This document shows positions 27,091 through 36,654 of a stretch of 64,000 nt of DNA, piece after piece. The notes below the pieces were generated by a model that did no database searches, had not been told where the DNA came from, and worked only from the letters and a program-made list of their open reading frames with translations. Each line of letters begins with the position of its first letter. Within the stretch, counting starts at the first letter, position 1. The stretch is from UBA5072 sp041737175 (GTDB lineage Bacteria; Bacteroidota; Bacteroidia; Bacteroidales; UBA10428), in NCBI GenBank assembly GCA_041737175.1, contig JBGSSF010000034.1:1-64000 (forward strand), in the 5' to 3' direction. The position numbers and the translations under genes were made by a program.

Positions 27091-28182
27091 ATGAAACACC
27101 TCTTCCAGATTATCAACCAGTTTTCCACCACAGGAAATATTATTGATATCAAACCCTTTGGCTCAGGTCACATCCACGAAACCTACCGGATCGTTACGGA
27201 AACGGATTCAGCAGATGATTATATCCTGCAGCAGATCAACACGAATGTTTTCCGTGACCCTGAAGCTGTAATGCATAACATTGACCTGGTCACAGGACAC
27301 ATTGGGAAGAAACTCAAAGCATCCGGTATATCGGATGCCGGCCGTAGAGTGCTTACACCAGTGAAGCTCCGCAATGGTCAGATCATGTATCGTGATCAGG
27401 AGAATAAAGTCTGGAGGTGTTTTGTTTTCATAACCAATCATAAGACCTACGACAGGGCCGTCAGTGATGAACAGGTGTATGAAGGCGGCAAGGCCTATGG
27501 AAATTTCCTGCAATTGTTATCTGACTTGCCTGCCAGTAATATCAGGGAAACCATACCCGGATTCCATGATCTGGACCTTCGGCTGAACCAGTTTGATGAT
27601 GCCTGCAGGACCGGTCTGAAAGAGAGAATCGCTGAAACCCAGCATGAGATAGAACTACTGTCAGCCCGGAAAAACGAAATGCGCACCATACTGCAACTTG
27701 GGAAAAGCGGTAAAATCCCTGTCCGTATTGTCCATCATGACACCAAGATTAATAATGTACTTTTCGACATGAACGGCAGGGGATTGTGTGTGATTGACCT
27801 TGATACGGTTATGCCCGGGTTTGTGCATGATGATTTTGGCGATTCCATCCGTACCTTTACCAATACGGGAGAGGAAGATGATGCCGACCTGAATAAGATT
27901 TCTATGAATATCAGGTATTACGAGGCATTTGCCAGGGGATTTCTTGAACAAGCCGGGTACATGCTTTACCAGGTTGAAAAGGACTATCTGGCTTTATCAG
28001 CCAGGGTAATGACTTATATGCAATCGCTCCGGTTTCTGTCTGACTATCTGAATGGCGATATTTATTACCGCATTCATCACCCGAATCATAACCTGCAGCG
28101 AACCAGAGCACAGATCAAACTTATGGAGAGCATGGAGGATAGTTTTGGTGAAATGCAAAGGATAATCTCAAGTCTGGGTTAA
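27091..28182 (+). CDS. Aminoglycoside phosphotransferase-family sugar kinase (NahK-like)
   Basis: From the ATG at 27091 (MKHLFQIINQFST) the protein has 363 residues. The N-lobe has GSGHIHETYRI; the catalytic loop VRIVHHDTKINNVLF and the metal-site VIDLDTVMPGF are those of APH-type kinases. Length and pattern fit N-acetylhexosamine 1-kinases and related mucin-desulfation associated proteins of Bacteroides. It would phosphorylate a free sugar in the cytoplasm. A longer frame goes back to 26941 but overlaps the terminator, so it is not used. Confidence 0.8.
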   Translation: MKHLFQIINQFSTTGNIIDIKPFGSGHIHETYRIVTETDSADDYILQQINTNVFRDPEAVMHNIDLVTGHIGKKLKASGISDAGRRVLTPVKLRNGQIMYRDQENKVWRCFVFITNHKTYDRAVSDEQVYEGGKAYGNFLQLLSDLPASNIRETIPGFHDLDLRLNQFDDACRTGLKERIAETQHEIELLSARKNEMRTILQLGKSGKIPVRIVHHDTKINNVLFDMNGRGLCVIDLDTVMPGFVHDDFGDSIRTFTNTGEEDDADLNKISMNIRYYEAFARGFLEQAGYMLYQVEKDYLALSARVMTYMQSLRFLSDYLNGDIYYRIHHPNHNLQRTRAQIKLMESMEDSFGEMQRIISSLG

Positions 28183-28199
28183 GCCTAAAACAAGCTTTT

Positions 28200-31100
28200 T
28201 TATTGAGACGAAGGATAAACCTGAAGTTCTAGCAATTTCATGGAATCATTATTGATAGCAAAAAGAAAACCATCCTTTCCTGAGGCCAGTTTTATCTTTC
28301 CGATCACCTTTACCTCTCCTTTAACTACAAGTCCGCTTTCAGAAGGAGGAACAACCATTATTTCACCCAGATCATTAGAATGCATCAACAACCCGATGCT
28401 TGCATCATTCCGGGGTGTCTCTGCTTCCGAACCATATAAATTACCTGCAACAATAAACATGGTACCGTTGACTTTTTTATTGATCCCAGCTATGGCGTTA
28501 ATCGAAGATAATTGGGCCCTGCCTGGGAGGGGATGCATTTTATACACGCCATTGCCTTTATTCTCGATCCAATGATGCGCAAGGGTATTTGCCTTATAGT
28601 GCAAAGAAGCATTAAGCATTTGTTCCCCGTATATTTCTGTCAAGGTTGCACGTGCAAAATTCTCATATTTTTTATACCTGAGCTTGATAGCAGGAATCTG
28701 CCTTGAAGTAGCATCAAAACTGTTCACCGGATATCTTTTCCCATTCTCACCATAGCTTAATACAATATCAGTTTTGCCATTTACATCATAATCATGGGCA
28801 AATATCTCAAATGGTTCTGCTTCACTTGATTTGTACTTATAATTGATTCCAAGATTGCCTGCAATGTAATCATTGTCGCCGTCCTTATCCATATCGATAC
28901 TTTCCACACTAAACCACAAGCCCACGGTTTCTTTAAATCCCAATCTTTCCGAAATATCAGCAAATCCATCCGGAGTATTTTCGAAAAAGCGGATTCCCAT
29001 CCATTCTCCAACTACGATCAGGTCAATGTCTCCATCGCCGTTAAAATCATCCCAAATGGCATCTGTAACAAGTCCCAGGTTCATCAGCTCCGGAGCCAGT
29101 TTGTTTGTAACATTTTCAAACCTCAGATCAGCGCCATGCCTGCCATTATTTGCCAGGATAAAACTGCTGGCTGGGAAAGGGTAATTCGCTGGAACTAACC
29201 GACCTCCCAGAAACAAATCGAGATCGCCATCCTTATCATAATCAGCAGCCTTAACGCATTTTCCACTTTGTTTCAGATGGTCGGGAAGAATGTTCCTGCT
29301 TTTTACAAAACCCTTTTCAGTATTTAGATACAACCTGTCCTGGTAAAACTCTTCTGATCTGTTGTTATCATTTCCTCCACTTACAACATACAGATCGAGT
29401 TTTCCGTCTCCATCAGCATCAAAAAGCAGTGCTCCGGTATCTTCCTGATCCGAATCATCTGTCCAGGGTCCGGGGATTTCCTTAAAGGTGCCTTTACCTG
29501 TCTGCCAATACATAGCTCCTTTAAAACCCGCACCATTGCCGATAAAAAAATCATCCAATCCGTCTTTGTTGATATCCCCAACCGCCAGGCCTGGGCCCAT
29601 CTTCGAATTTTTATAGGGAAGCAAAGGTTCAAATTCATAATCATCATACACATCTTCATGATGAATGAAGTTAATTCCAGCTTCGGCAGTGATGTCCTTA
29701 AAAATTGACTTTTGTAAGGTTTCATGATCATGAACCACGGCATCACGATACTTCAATTCAATGGTTTGATCGGCTTTCACATTCTTAATCACTTGTTCTT
29801 TCCCATCGGGCCATAATACGGTTAATTCATCGATGATATCTTTAGGACCCAGTCCAAAATGAATGGTAGGTGGCATACTGGACTGGTAACCCCTTGTAAG
29901 AGTTAATTCCTGATATTGAATGGTATCGCCGGTTTTTACCCTGATCGTGCTTCCCAGGCCGAATAAATTGGCATTTGGGCCGGTGAGCTTGATTTTAATA
30001 TAATGATGATCTTTATGGACGGCTTTATTCTCATAAATGGCTGAAGCTTCATTGACAAGGCTGATCACAATGTCAAGATCACCATCGTTATCCAAATCAC
30101 TATAGGACATTCCGTTGGCCAGGTTGAATTCCTTAAATCCCCAATCATCTGATTTATTCGTAAAAGTGAAGTTTCCGTTGTTTTTAAAGGCATAATTCCT
30201 TACCGGTGTGCTGGGGAATAGTTCCGGACGATATTCCTTCATTTGTCTGAAATATACATTGCCGTTGGGATCATCGAGGATATCACGATTATTGATATCT
30301 TTCAGTACACCATTCGTGACAAACAAATCCTTGTTGCCATCGTTGTCCATATCCAGGAAAACGCCACCCCAGCTCCAGTCGGTATAAGCAACTCCCGAGA
30401 ACAAGGAAATATTGCTATACAGCGGAATGCTGTCGAAAATCCCATTGTTCAGTTGCAGGGAATTTTGCATGTATTGGTAATGAAAGCCTAAATCAAGACT
30501 TAGATCGAATGTTTTCTGGCTCATGGGAATAACATTCACCATTCTTCGCAAATGATCCTCCGGAGTCATGTCAATCTGAAAAAGGTCGATCAAACCATCG
30601 TTATTGAAATCTGCTGCATCGAAACCCATGCCAAAAATAGAGGTTTGAAAGGTCGCTTCCTTTACAATTTCTCTAAAAGTGCCATCCCCTTTATTTAAAT
30701 AAAAATAATCAGGCGGATTGAAATCATTGGATATATATAAATCTTTCCACCCGTCATTGTTTAAATCCATCGCCACTATGCCAATGGACATGCCGAAATT
30801 CCGAACACCGGCTTCATCCGTCACATCAGTAAAAGTATCATTTCCATTATTCCTGTATAAGTGTCCTGATTCCTCGTACTTGTTTTCCTTTATTTTATTG
30901 CTGTAGAACTCTGCACCCATGCTCACCAGAACAATCGGGTAATTGGCCACAAACAGGTCCAGGAAACCGTCATTGTTATAATCAAAAAAAGTTGCCTGTA
31001 CGGATGAACTTTTATCATTTACTCCGTAGCTTGTTCCACTTTCTGTAAATGTGTTGTCCTGATTGTTTATAAACAGCAGGTTATCCGAAGGTTGGTATTT

Positions 31101-31496
31101 TGCTGACACACACACATAAATATCCAGCCAGCCGTCATGGTTCACATCGGCCATTGTTGAACCGGTAAACCATTGATGATTACCCATTATACCGGCCTGT
31201 TCAGAGATATCTGCAAATCGCATATTGCCTTTGTTCAGGTAGAGCCTGTTTGGGACCAGGTTGCCGCAGAAGAATATATCATCCAGCCCGTCATTATTGA
31301 TGTCACCCACCGAAACCCCTCCTCCCATGTACATATATGGGAAAACGGTGTAATTCAGAGTATCATTTTCAACTAATTCATTGGTGAAATCAATACCTGA
31401 CCTGGAAGGGGAAACTTTTACAAAGGTTTCTTGGGAGAGTTTGCTGCATGAAAACAGAAACAAACAAGCCAGTATTGGATAAAAAGGGTATCTCAT
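28200..31496 (-). CDS. FG-GAP/UnbV-type surface lipoprotein (second copy)
   Basis: The 1098-residue protein has a lipoprotein signal (lipobox LFLFSC, C17). It has at least twelve FG-GAP/VCBS repeats with calcium loops such as DINNDGLDD, DVNHDGWLD, DLDNDGDLD, DADGDGKLD and DFNGDGDID. An ASPIC/UnbV-like segment (LTLTRGYQSSMPPTIHFG, LWPDGKEQV) is in the middle. This beta-propeller architecture accompanies SusC/SusD pairs in Bacteroidetes and probably binds or presents a polymer outside the cell. It closely resembles the protein at 33180-36545. The gene is last in the sigma-controlled locus and 17 bases from the convergent kinase. Confidence 0.88.
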   Translation of the reverse strand: MRYPFYPILACLFLFSCSKLSQETFVKVSPSRSGIDFTNELVENDTLNYTVFPYMYMGGGVSVGDINNDGLDDIFFCGNLVPNRLYLNKGNMRFADISEQAGIMGNHQWFTGSTMADVNHDGWLDIYVCVSAKYQPSDNLLFINNQDNTFTESGTSYGVNDKSSSVQATFFDYNNDGFLDLFVANYPIVLVSMGAEFYSNKIKENKYEESGHLYRNNGNDTFTDVTDEAGVRNFGMSIGIVAMDLNNDGWKDLYISNDFNPPDYFYLNKGDGTFREIVKEATFQTSIFGMGFDAADFNNDGLIDLFQIDMTPEDHLRRMVNVIPMSQKTFDLSLDLGFHYQYMQNSLQLNNGIFDSIPLYSNISLFSGVAYTDWSWGGVFLDMDNDGNKDLFVTNGVLKDINNRDILDDPNGNVYFRQMKEYRPELFPSTPVRNYAFKNNGNFTFTNKSDDWGFKEFNLANGMSYSDLDNDGDLDIVISLVNEASAIYENKAVHKDHHYIKIKLTGPNANLFGLGSTIRVKTGDTIQYQELTLTRGYQSSMPPTIHFGLGPKDIIDELTVLWPDGKEQVIKNVKADQTIELKYRDAVVHDHETLQKSIFKDITAEAGINFIHHEDVYDDYEFEPLLPYKNSKMGPGLAVGDINKDGLDDFFIGNGAGFKGAMYWQTGKGTFKEIPGPWTDDSDQEDTGALLFDADGDGKLDLYVVSGGNDNNRSEEFYQDRLYLNTEKGFVKSRNILPDHLKQSGKCVKAADYDKDGDLDLFLGGRLVPANYPFPASSFILANNGRHGADLRFENVTNKLAPELMNLGLVTDAIWDDFNGDGDIDLIVVGEWMGIRFFENTPDGFADISERLGFKETVGLWFSVESIDMDKDGDNDYIAGNLGINYKYKSSEAEPFEIFAHDYDVNGKTDIVLSYGENGKRYPVNSFDATSRQIPAIKLRYKKYENFARATLTEIYGEQMLNASLHYKANTLAHHWIENKGNGVYKMHPLPGRAQLSSINAIAGINKKVNGTMFIVAGNLYGSEAETPRNDASIGLLMHSNDLGEIMVVPPSESGLVVKGEVKVIGKIKLASGKDGFLFAINNDSMKLLELQVYPSSQ

Positions 31497-31548
31497 AATT
31501 TAAAGTAATGGAAAAAAGGGCCGAATTTTTTATATTTATTTGGAAAAA

Positions 31549-33183
31549 TTAATACCCATGGTTTTGATCCTCCTCTGTTATGGAAGGATTTGAATTAATT
31601 TCAGACTGCGGAATAGGCCACAAATAGTTTTTGGACGGATCAAAATTGACCGCATCCCTTCTGAATTTAACAACTTTAGGCAGGACTTCCTGGATAAATG
31701 CCTCAAGATGGCGCCATCTGACCAGGTCGTTGAACCTCACCTGCTCGCTGCAAAGCTCGATTTTACGTTCATGCTCAATGACTATTCTTAGCTGCTCTTT
31801 GTTAGTAGCGGGATATATAGTATCCATAGTAAGTGTGCCATAATTTGGCATCATCACATCAGCCCTGTTTCTTACCTGGTTAAGATAATCAATGGCTTCA
31901 GGGATATTGCCAAGTTCATTTTCAACCTCAGCTATCATTAGCAATACATCGGCCAATCGGATTACCCTGGTATTGATTCCTGAATAATAACGTTCAGACT
32001 CCTGTTTATAATAGTTCTGGTATTTTCTCCAACCATACCTATACCAAACTTCAGTTTTAATAACACCGTCTTCCCAAAATCTAATGGTATCATTATATAT
32101 CATAACGGTATCAGCTCCGTTATTGTATAAATCACCAGTCTGATAAATACAATATCCCAATCTGGGATCAGTTTTTATACCATTATCCGCCAATGTTTCG
32201 AATTCCTCTACAAGATCCTGGAGAGGAGTAACGTTATACCAGTCGGCAAAGCCATATTCCATTCCCCTCAATGTACATTCGTTCAATCCACTTCCATTAT
32301 CAGATGTCCATAAATTATCAACGCCCAATGCCTCGTTAAATTCTACTTCAAAAATGGATTCCGGGCCATGTTCTGTCTCTTCTTCAAAATTATTGAGGTA
32401 TCTGCTTTCAAGGGAATAGTTTTCGGGCTCATTAATCACATGAAGGAAAGCATTTTTAGCCGCAGTATAATCGGCCTGATCATTGGATTCATTGGCCTGA
32501 AACAAATGAGCCTTGCCCAAAAGAGCCCAGGCTGCACCGGAGTTGGCTCTTCCTTTTTCTTCGAGGTTTTTTGGAAGGCATTTTTCGGCTGCAGAATTCA
32601 AGTCAGTTTCAATTTGAGCCCAAATTTCTGCTTTTGGAGTTCTGGCTAATCCTTTTTCGTCTTCAGGAATTTCAAGATATAGTGGAACATCTCCAAACCG
32701 GGTGACGAGAAGAAAGTAATATAACGCTCTTAAGAATTGAGCCTCACCGATGTATTTGTTCTTCATCACCTGAGACATGAATGCTTCAGGTATTTTGTTT
32801 ATGGCCTCCTCATTATTGATGACAAAATTGGCTCTGTTAATACCTGCATAGCAATTCTTCCAATAATCCCTGATAGCTCCATGGTTGGCATCAAATGTAA
32901 AATTGGAATATTGAATTTTGTCTGCTTCAGCAGAAGGATTCATTACCTGTTCGTATGCCATATTATCCATGGCAAAAAAAATCGTGCGTTGATAAAGCCC
33001 GGGGGTTTGCAATATGGCATAAACAGCATTTACCGCTTGTTGAACCTGGTTTTCGCTTTCAAAATAAGTATCTGATGTGAGCACATTAGGATTTACCAAC
33101 TCCAGTTTGTCTGCATCACAGCAATTTAAAATTAAAGTCATTATTATTGCAGCGACGACAAAAATGGTTTTTAGTGGGTTCAT
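31549..33183 (-). CDS. SusD/RagB-family lipoprotein (second copy)
   Basis: The 544-residue protein has a lipoprotein signal and begins mature sequence with CDADKLELVNPN. The TPR-like helices and SusD core are present (YIGEAQFLRALYYFLLV, DVLLMIAEVENELGN, ERKIELCSEQVRFNDLVRW). Its ending (PSITEEDQNHGY) mirrors the first SusD copy (about 37 kb). SusD proteins cap the SusC channel and bind the imported ligand. Its start overlaps the end of the upstream FG-GAP gene by 4 bases. No second SusC accompanies it. Confidence 0.92.
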   Translation of the reverse strand: MNPLKTIFVVAAIIMTLILNCCDADKLELVNPNVLTSDTYFESENQVQQAVNAVYAILQTPGLYQRTIFFAMDNMAYEQVMNPSAEADKIQYSNFTFDANHGAIRDYWKNCYAGINRANFVINNEEAINKIPEAFMSQVMKNKYIGEAQFLRALYYFLLVTRFGDVPLYLEIPEDEKGLARTPKAEIWAQIETDLNSAAEKCLPKNLEEKGRANSGAAWALLGKAHLFQANESNDQADYTAAKNAFLHVINEPENYSLESRYLNNFEEETEHGPESIFEVEFNEALGVDNLWTSDNGSGLNECTLRGMEYGFADWYNVTPLQDLVEEFETLADNGIKTDPRLGYCIYQTGDLYNNGADTVMIYNDTIRFWEDGVIKTEVWYRYGWRKYQNYYKQESERYYSGINTRVIRLADVLLMIAEVENELGNIPEAIDYLNQVRNRADVMMPNYGTLTMDTIYPATNKEQLRIVIEHERKIELCSEQVRFNDLVRWRHLEAFIQEVLPKVVKFRRDAVNFDPSKNYLWPIPQSEINSNPSITEEDQNHGY

Positions 33184-36100
33184 GGTTTGAGAATAGACTT
33201 AATCAACTGCAACTCATCGTTGTTATTTCCAACCAAAACAGCTTTATCTTTATGGTCATTGTTCAGTTGAATGATTGACAGGGACTTTACCTCTACGGGA
33301 ACGAAGAATCCTGTTGTTACAGCAGGGATGACTTTAAAGTTGCCCTTGCCATTACCTTTCAGTAATTCACCAACTCCACCGTCGTTTCTGGGTGTTACAA
33401 CTTCCACAGCAAAAAGATTACCGGCTGCCAGTATATCAAGGTGTCCATCCTGATCAAAATCTTCGATGATGATATCATTTATGGATGATAATTGAGCTTC
33501 ATTGGGCAATTTTTGCATTTTGAACTTTCCATTTCCGGTGTTTTCAAAATAGCAACTGGCAAAGGTCTCAGCCTGCAGGTGCAGGGATTCTTTCAATACT
33601 TTCCTGGTATATACATCCGAAATTGTGGCTTTGGCAAAGCTTTTATAGGTAGGGAATCTCAGGGCCAGACCCGGATTCTGGGCCAGAAAACACGATCTGC
33701 TTCTCACCGGATATTGTTCATTCTTCTGGTAATAGCACAGGGCAATGTCTGATTTCCCATCATGGTCAAAATCTGCAGCATAAACATCAAAAGTTTTATC
33801 GGAACTTGCTTTATACCTGAAGTTTAAGCCAAGGTTACCTGCAACAAGGTCCATGTCGCCGTCTTTATCGAAATCGGCACCTTCTATGCTGAACCACCAA
33901 CCTTTGGTCCCGGCTATTTCAGATTTGCTGAATTTTCCTTGATCGTTATGGTAATAGCAAACAGGCATCCATTCTCCGACAACGATTAAGTCGGGCCATG
34001 AGTCCTTGTCAATATCAGTGCAGAAGGCATCCGTGATCATTCCTGCCATGGAAAGTTCCGGTGCAACTTTATCTGTAACATCCTCAAATTTCACAGTCCC
34101 ATTTTTCGATTTATTTTCGAGCAGGTAGCTTTGAGCCGGGAAGGGATATTGGTGTGGCACCTGTCTTCCGCCTACGAACAGATCCAGATCACCGTCTTTG
34201 TCATAGTCAAATGCCTTAACGCACGATCCACTGGAAGTAGTTGCCGGCAAAGCCTTTTCATCTTTCATGTAGTTTCCCTTGCCATCATTGATGTAAAGCT
34301 GATCCTGATATTCTTTTGAGTCCTTTGGAAATTCATAGCCACCGCTTACTACGTAGAGGTCGAGATCCCCATCGTTGTCGGCATCAAAAAGCAAAGAGCC
34401 CGTTTCCTCAAACCGGTTATCGGTTTCCCAGGGGCCTGGTAGAATTTCAAAACTTCCATCACTGCTTTGAACATACATCTGGCCTGAGCTGAGGGATGCG
34501 TTGCCGATAAAAAAGTCTTCAAGCTTGTCGCTGTTCACATCTCCCACGCTAATGCCCGGACCCGTCATGGATAATTTGTAGGGGAGAAGGGGTTGAATAC
34601 TATAGTCGTTGAAGCTGTTTTCTTTATGCATGAAGCCGGGTTGAATCCGGTCAGTGATCTCTTTGAATAGTTTTTCCTGGACAGGTTGAACTGATGCAGG
34701 CATCTTAGCCTCCGCATAATGCAAAGTCAGCTTTTGATTGGCATTTACATGCCTAAGATGTTGAACCTTTCCATCGGGCCATTTCACACGCAGAGAATCA
34801 ACCGTTTCATACCCGGCAAGGCCAAAATAGAGGATGGGTTCCACCGAAGACTGATAACCCCTTGATAGTGTCAGCTGTCCCATTTGCATCTTACCATCAT
34901 TCCATAGGGTGATAACAGAACCGATTCCCATCCTGTTTTGCGGTGAACCTTCAAATTCGATTTTCAAATAGTTTCCAAGCTTTTTTTCAGTGGCATAGTT
35001 TTTATATACCAAAGCTTCGGCATCGATATTATTTACAATGAGTTCCAGGTCGCCGTCATTGTCCAGATCGGCATATGCAACACCGTTTGAATAACTGGTT
35101 TCTGTTACACCCCATTCGATATTATATTTTGAGAAAGTCAAATCGCCATTATTTCTGAAAATGTAATTTGTAAGGGGTTTAAAGGGCATATTCCTGACCT
35201 GCTCCAACAATTCGGTTTTATCCAGACCTTTGTTGAAATAGGAGGATTTTTCCATATTGTTGAAATAATCAATATTGTTTATATCCCTGCGCGAGCCGTT
35301 TGTTACATAGAGATCTTTCCAGCCGTCAAGGTCAAAATCAGCAAACAAAGCTGCCCAACTCCAATCGGTTGAGGTTACTCCCGCAATCCATGCGGAATTG
35401 CTGAAATACGGCAGCCCGTTTTCCCGGATCCCCCTGTTTAATTGCAGGGTACTGTACCGGTATTGATGGTGAAGGCCCTGGTTCAGCATTTCATCAAAAT
35501 CCTCCTGGTTCATGCTGGTCATATTCTCTTTGGCTCTTTGATTATCTTCAGGAGCCATATCAATTTGCATGATATCGGGCAGGCCGTCATTATTATAGTC
35601 TGCAATATCAGCCCCCATTCCGTAAAATGAGGTTTGACCAATTACTTCCTTTGTCCTGTCGGTAAAAGTTCCGTTGCCGTTGTTGAAGAAAAAGAAGTCC
35701 GGGCTTGTGAAATCATTTGAAATGTATAGGTCTTCATATCCATCCTGGTTCAGGTCGCAGACTGTAGCGCTCAACGACAAACCAAAAGTCAACAGGCCAG
35801 CTTCAACTGTGACATTTGCAAAAGTGCCATCTCCATTATTTCTGTATAAATGGCCCGATTCATCCATTTTTACATTGTTCATCATTTGCCGGTAGAAATA
35901 GGGAGAGGCCTTGAACTGTGTAATCGGATAATTTGCCACATAGAGATCAAGATCGCCATCTTTATCATAATCGAAGAATGTGGTCTGTGTGCTTTTGCCT
36001 TTGTCATCAAGGCCATATTTGGCGGCTTCTTCTTTAAACACAGGTATTCCTTCCGGATTGTTTCCCTGGTTTACCAAAAGCAGGTTTTTGCAATTGCCCT

Positions 36101-36545
36101 TTAATCCGGAAACACTAACATAAATGTCAAGCCATCCATCCCCGTTAATATCACATAGGGTTGACCCCAGCATCCAGCGACGGTCGCCACCTGTTCCTGA
36201 AATTTCAGTAACGTCTTTAAATGTCAGGTTACCCATATTCAGATACAAGCGGTTGCTGACCATATTGCCGGTAAAATAAATATCTGTAAGCCCATCGTTA
36301 TTCAAGTCCCCGACGGATACCCCACCGCCCATATACATGTAGGAATACAGAAAATAGTTAAAAGTATCGGTCTCTGTCAGTGTGTTCTGAAAGGTAATGT
36401 TTGTTTTTCCTGAAGGCAGTTTCTTAAAAACAGGACCTTCCCCGGCTTTTTCAGGTTTGCAGGAGAAACAGGTTCCAAGTATTGCAATCCATAAAACTAC
36501 CGGGTAAATCCATTTACGGTATTCAGGGTTTAAATGGGGAGTCAT
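33180..36545 (-). CDS. FG-GAP/UnbV-type surface protein (first copy)
   Basis: From the ATG at 36545 the protein has 1121 residues and a lipoprotein-type signal (LGTCFSC). An alternative ATG at 36566 adds seven residues. It contains FG-GAP calcium loops (DLNNDGLTD, DINGDGWLD, DYDKDGDLD, DLNQDGYED, DFDLDGWKD, DLDNDGDLE and others) and the UnbV-like segment LTLSRGYQSSVEPILYFG. Domain order matches the second copy throughout, so the two arose by duplication. It stands between the two SusD genes and overlaps the second one by 4 bases. Likely on the cell surface with the Sus transporter. Confidence 0.88.
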   Translation of the reverse strand: MTPHLNPEYRKWIYPVVLWIAILGTCFSCKPEKAGEGPVFKKLPSGKTNITFQNTLTETDTFNYFLYSYMYMGGGVSVGDLNNDGLTDIYFTGNMVSNRLYLNMGNLTFKDVTEISGTGGDRRWMLGSTLCDINGDGWLDIYVSVSGLKGNCKNLLLVNQGNNPEGIPVFKEEAAKYGLDDKGKSTQTTFFDYDKDGDLDLYVANYPITQFKASPYFYRQMMNNVKMDESGHLYRNNGDGTFANVTVEAGLLTFGLSLSATVCDLNQDGYEDLYISNDFTSPDFFFFNNGNGTFTDRTKEVIGQTSFYGMGADIADYNNDGLPDIMQIDMAPEDNQRAKENMTSMNQEDFDEMLNQGLHHQYRYSTLQLNRGIRENGLPYFSNSAWIAGVTSTDWSWAALFADFDLDGWKDLYVTNGSRRDINNIDYFNNMEKSSYFNKGLDKTELLEQVRNMPFKPLTNYIFRNNGDLTFSKYNIEWGVTETSYSNGVAYADLDNDGDLELIVNNIDAEALVYKNYATEKKLGNYLKIEFEGSPQNRMGIGSVITLWNDGKMQMGQLTLSRGYQSSVEPILYFGLAGYETVDSLRVKWPDGKVQHLRHVNANQKLTLHYAEAKMPASVQPVQEKLFKEITDRIQPGFMHKENSFNDYSIQPLLPYKLSMTGPGISVGDVNSDKLEDFFIGNASLSSGQMYVQSSDGSFEILPGPWETDNRFEETGSLLFDADNDGDLDLYVVSGGYEFPKDSKEYQDQLYINDGKGNYMKDEKALPATTSSGSCVKAFDYDKDGDLDLFVGGRQVPHQYPFPAQSYLLENKSKNGTVKFEDVTDKVAPELSMAGMITDAFCTDIDKDSWPDLIVVGEWMPVCYYHNDQGKFSKSEIAGTKGWWFSIEGADFDKDGDMDLVAGNLGLNFRYKASSDKTFDVYAADFDHDGKSDIALCYYQKNEQYPVRSRSCFLAQNPGLALRFPTYKSFAKATISDVYTRKVLKESLHLQAETFASCYFENTGNGKFKMQKLPNEAQLSSINDIIIEDFDQDGHLDILAAGNLFAVEVVTPRNDGGVGELLKGNGKGNFKVIPAVTTGFFVPVEVKSLSIIQLNNDHKDKAVLVGNNNDELQLIKSILKP

Positions 36546-36597
36546 AAGGGCAATATTGAAAAGCATGAAGGATGAATGTACCTCAATTAAATCACAG

Positions 36598-36627
36598 AAA
36601 AAAATGGTCCTGTTTTACAGGACCATT
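36598..36627 (-). terminator. Intrinsic terminator after the first SusD
   Basis: An 11-bp perfect stem (36603-36613 and 36617-36627, loop of 3) is followed on the minus strand by a run of seven T. It sits between the first SusD and the first FG-GAP gene and may thin transcription of the downstream genes, as in other Sus loci. Confidence 0.75.
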
Positions 36628-36654
36628 CTTTTGAATCTTATCAGTTTCTATCCA

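Noticed and set aside
20980..28182. Classical polysaccharide utilization locus with glycoside hydrolases
   Set aside because: No glycoside hydrolase, polysaccharide lyase or sulfatase motif was found; only oxidoreductase-type enzymes are present.
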